From NCBI GenBank assembly GCA_036504895.1, contig DASXUJ010000019.1, positions 1-39,658 of the forward strand: a stretch of 39,658 bases of DNA, read 5' to 3'. The notes beneath the pieces are model-generated. The model saw only the letters and a program-made list of their open reading frames with translations. It did not search any database and was not told the origin of the DNA. A program made the translations under genes and the position numbers. This stretch comes from Syntrophorhabdaceae bacterium. GTDB taxonomy: Bacteria > Desulfobacterota > Syntrophorhabdia > Syntrophorhabdales > Syntrophorhabdaceae. This document shows positions 38,799-39,658 of this stretch, piece by piece; position 1 is the stretch's first letter; each line of letters opens with the position of its first letter.

Positions 38799-39658
38799 TG
38801 TTCTCGTGCTCCTCCTGTGCGGGGGATGCGGCAAGAAGGGCTTTCCCACGCCCGAAAGGCTCCCTGTGCCGGGCGGCATACACGACCTGGCAGGAGAGGT
38901 GAAAGACGGCGTCCTCTTCCTGTCTTTTACCATGCCCCTGAAGGACCGGACAGGGGTAGAGCTCAAAGAGCGGTGGGGATTTCAGGTACTCAAGAGCTGC
39001 GGAAGCTGCATGGAAGGCTTCGAGCCGTGGCGGGACATTATACTGGAAGAGAACCAGGGTTATACCGTCGCCAACGGTAAGCTCATTATCTTTGACGACG
39101 ACCTGAGAAAGGGATATCAATACTCCTACCGTGTCCGCCCTGTGACCAGAATGGGATCCTACGGAGAAGGGTCGAATGTATTCACCATTACATGGCAAAT
39201 CCCTCCCGACCCACCGTCGAAGGTGACGGTGAAGGGAGGCGACGGAAGGGTGGAGCTCTCCTGGACCAGGGAAGATAACCTTCTCTATAACGTATACCGG
39301 CTCCAGGAGAAGGTCTATCCCCTGTTCCCGGTAAATGCCGCCCCCCTGTCCACGCCCGCCTTTGATGACGCGGGATTGGAGAACGGAAAGACATACCGGT
39401 ACGAGGTAAGGTCTTTGGCGATGAAGGCAGGTTTCAAATGGGAAGGCCGGGGGACGGAGGTCGCCGCGGCGACCATAGACAGGACGCCCCCGACGGCGCC
39501 TCTTGACGTAAAGACCGAGAAGAGGGGCAAAGGCGTTCTCGTCACATGGACTTCCAGCCCCGAAAAAGATGTTCTGGGGTATAATATATTCAGGATATCA
39601 GGCGGCGCACGGGCAAAGCTGAACCGGGAGCCGCTCGGGCAGAACAGGTTTCTCGACG
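38767..39658 (+). CDS. Lipoprotein with fibronectin type III-like domains (3' partial)
   Basis: The frame is open from TTG 38767 to the window end (297 codons). It begins MTRKKYILLFSVLVLLLCGGCG, a lipoprotein signal whose cysteine would be Cys21, though with a Cys at -3 the lipobox is atypical. Then come beta-rich segments with the rhythm of fibronectin type III domains: KGYQYSYRVRPV, RVELSWTRE...YNVYR, KTYRYEVRSL and GVLVTWTSSPEKDVLGYNIFR. GGAGAG lies five bases before the TTG. In Geobacter-like genomes, as I recall, a similar lipoprotein stands between argH and lysA, so lysA may follow outside the window. The function is unknown. Confidence 0.82.
   Translation, partial: MTRKKYILLFSVLVLLLCGGCGKKGFPTPERLPVPGGIHDLAGEVKDGVLFLSFTMPLKDRTGVELKERWGFQVLKSCGSCMEGFEPWRDIILEENQGYTVANGKLIIFDDDLRKGYQYSYRVRPVTRMGSYGEGSNVFTITWQIPPDPPSKVTVKGGDGRVELSWTREDNLLYNVYRLQEKVYPLFPVNAAPLSTPAFDDAGLENGKTYRYEVRSLAMKAGFKWEGRGTEVAAATIDRTPPTAPLDVKTEKRGKGVLVTWTSSPEKDVLGYNIFRISGGARAKLNREPLGQNRFLD

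Noticed and set aside
1-39658. CRISPR array, complete insertion sequence, integrase or phage genes
   Set aside because: Looked for on both strands; no regularly spaced direct repeats, transposase or integrase motifs seen. The only long direct repeat is the Ig-domain duplication inside a gene.

Overview
This 39.7 kb window is GC-rich chromosomal DNA that looks like a member of the Desulfobacterota (former Deltaproteobacteria), possibly a syntrophic or metal-respiring anaerobe. Supporting features are a tetraheme c3-like cytochrome followed by system II cytochrome c maturation genes (resB-ccsB), an argH followed by a fibronectin-type lipoprotein, an IHF-beta-like protein, giant CheB/CheR-PAS sensor proteins and many PAS domains. 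The lineage assignment is inference from gene content only.

Layout. 1-1524 (+): the 3' part of a GltD-like FAD/NAD(P) oxidoreductase fused to the C-terminal part of a xanthine-dehydrogenase-type FAD subunit. 1694-7351 (-): an 1885-residue CheB-CheR-PAS-PocR-PAS-GAF-histidine kinase-receiver protein. 7765-12479 (-): two exported proteins, one a seven-repeat SBBP beta-propeller protein and one a lectin-like plus Ig-like repeat protein with a strongly folded leader. 13130-20156 (-): a copper/silver module consisting of a Tat-exported multicopper oxidase, the periplasmic adaptor CusB and the RND pump CusA. 20157-22269: mostly non-coding, with one small cysteine-rich gene. 22270-23172 (+): an RpoH-type sigma factor. 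23238-26813 (-): a second CheB-CheR-PAS-GAF protein without a kinase. A 34-codon coupled reading frame at its 3' end carries the N-terminus of yet another CheB and appears to be a truncated gene.

27405-28600 (+): a DJ-1/PfpI protein and a cupin, transcribed from a clear sigma-70 promoter. 28716-28792 (-): tRNA-Asn with its own promoter and terminator. 28992-30026 (+): a histone-deacetylase-family amidohydrolase. 33630-30029 (-): a tightly overlapping operon of tetraheme cytochrome, resB, ccsB, purQ and ihfB. 33853-34729 (+): a DUF4234-DUF2752 membrane pair. 36083-34745 (-): cutA, an HMA-domain metallochaperone and a sulfite-oxidase-fold molybdoenzyme. 36170-39658 (+): maf, yggS, argH and a lipoprotein, with overlapping ends.

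Working together: the Cus pump, the multicopper oxidase, the HMA protein and CutA point to copper/silver defence of the envelope. The two CheB/CheR proteins look like large signal integrators rather than classical chemotaxis adaptors, because no receptor or CheA gene is present here. Several genes start at internal codons rather than at the first possible one; the choices made here rest on visible ribosome binding sites and signal peptides. I found no CRISPR array, complete insertion sequence or phage gene.
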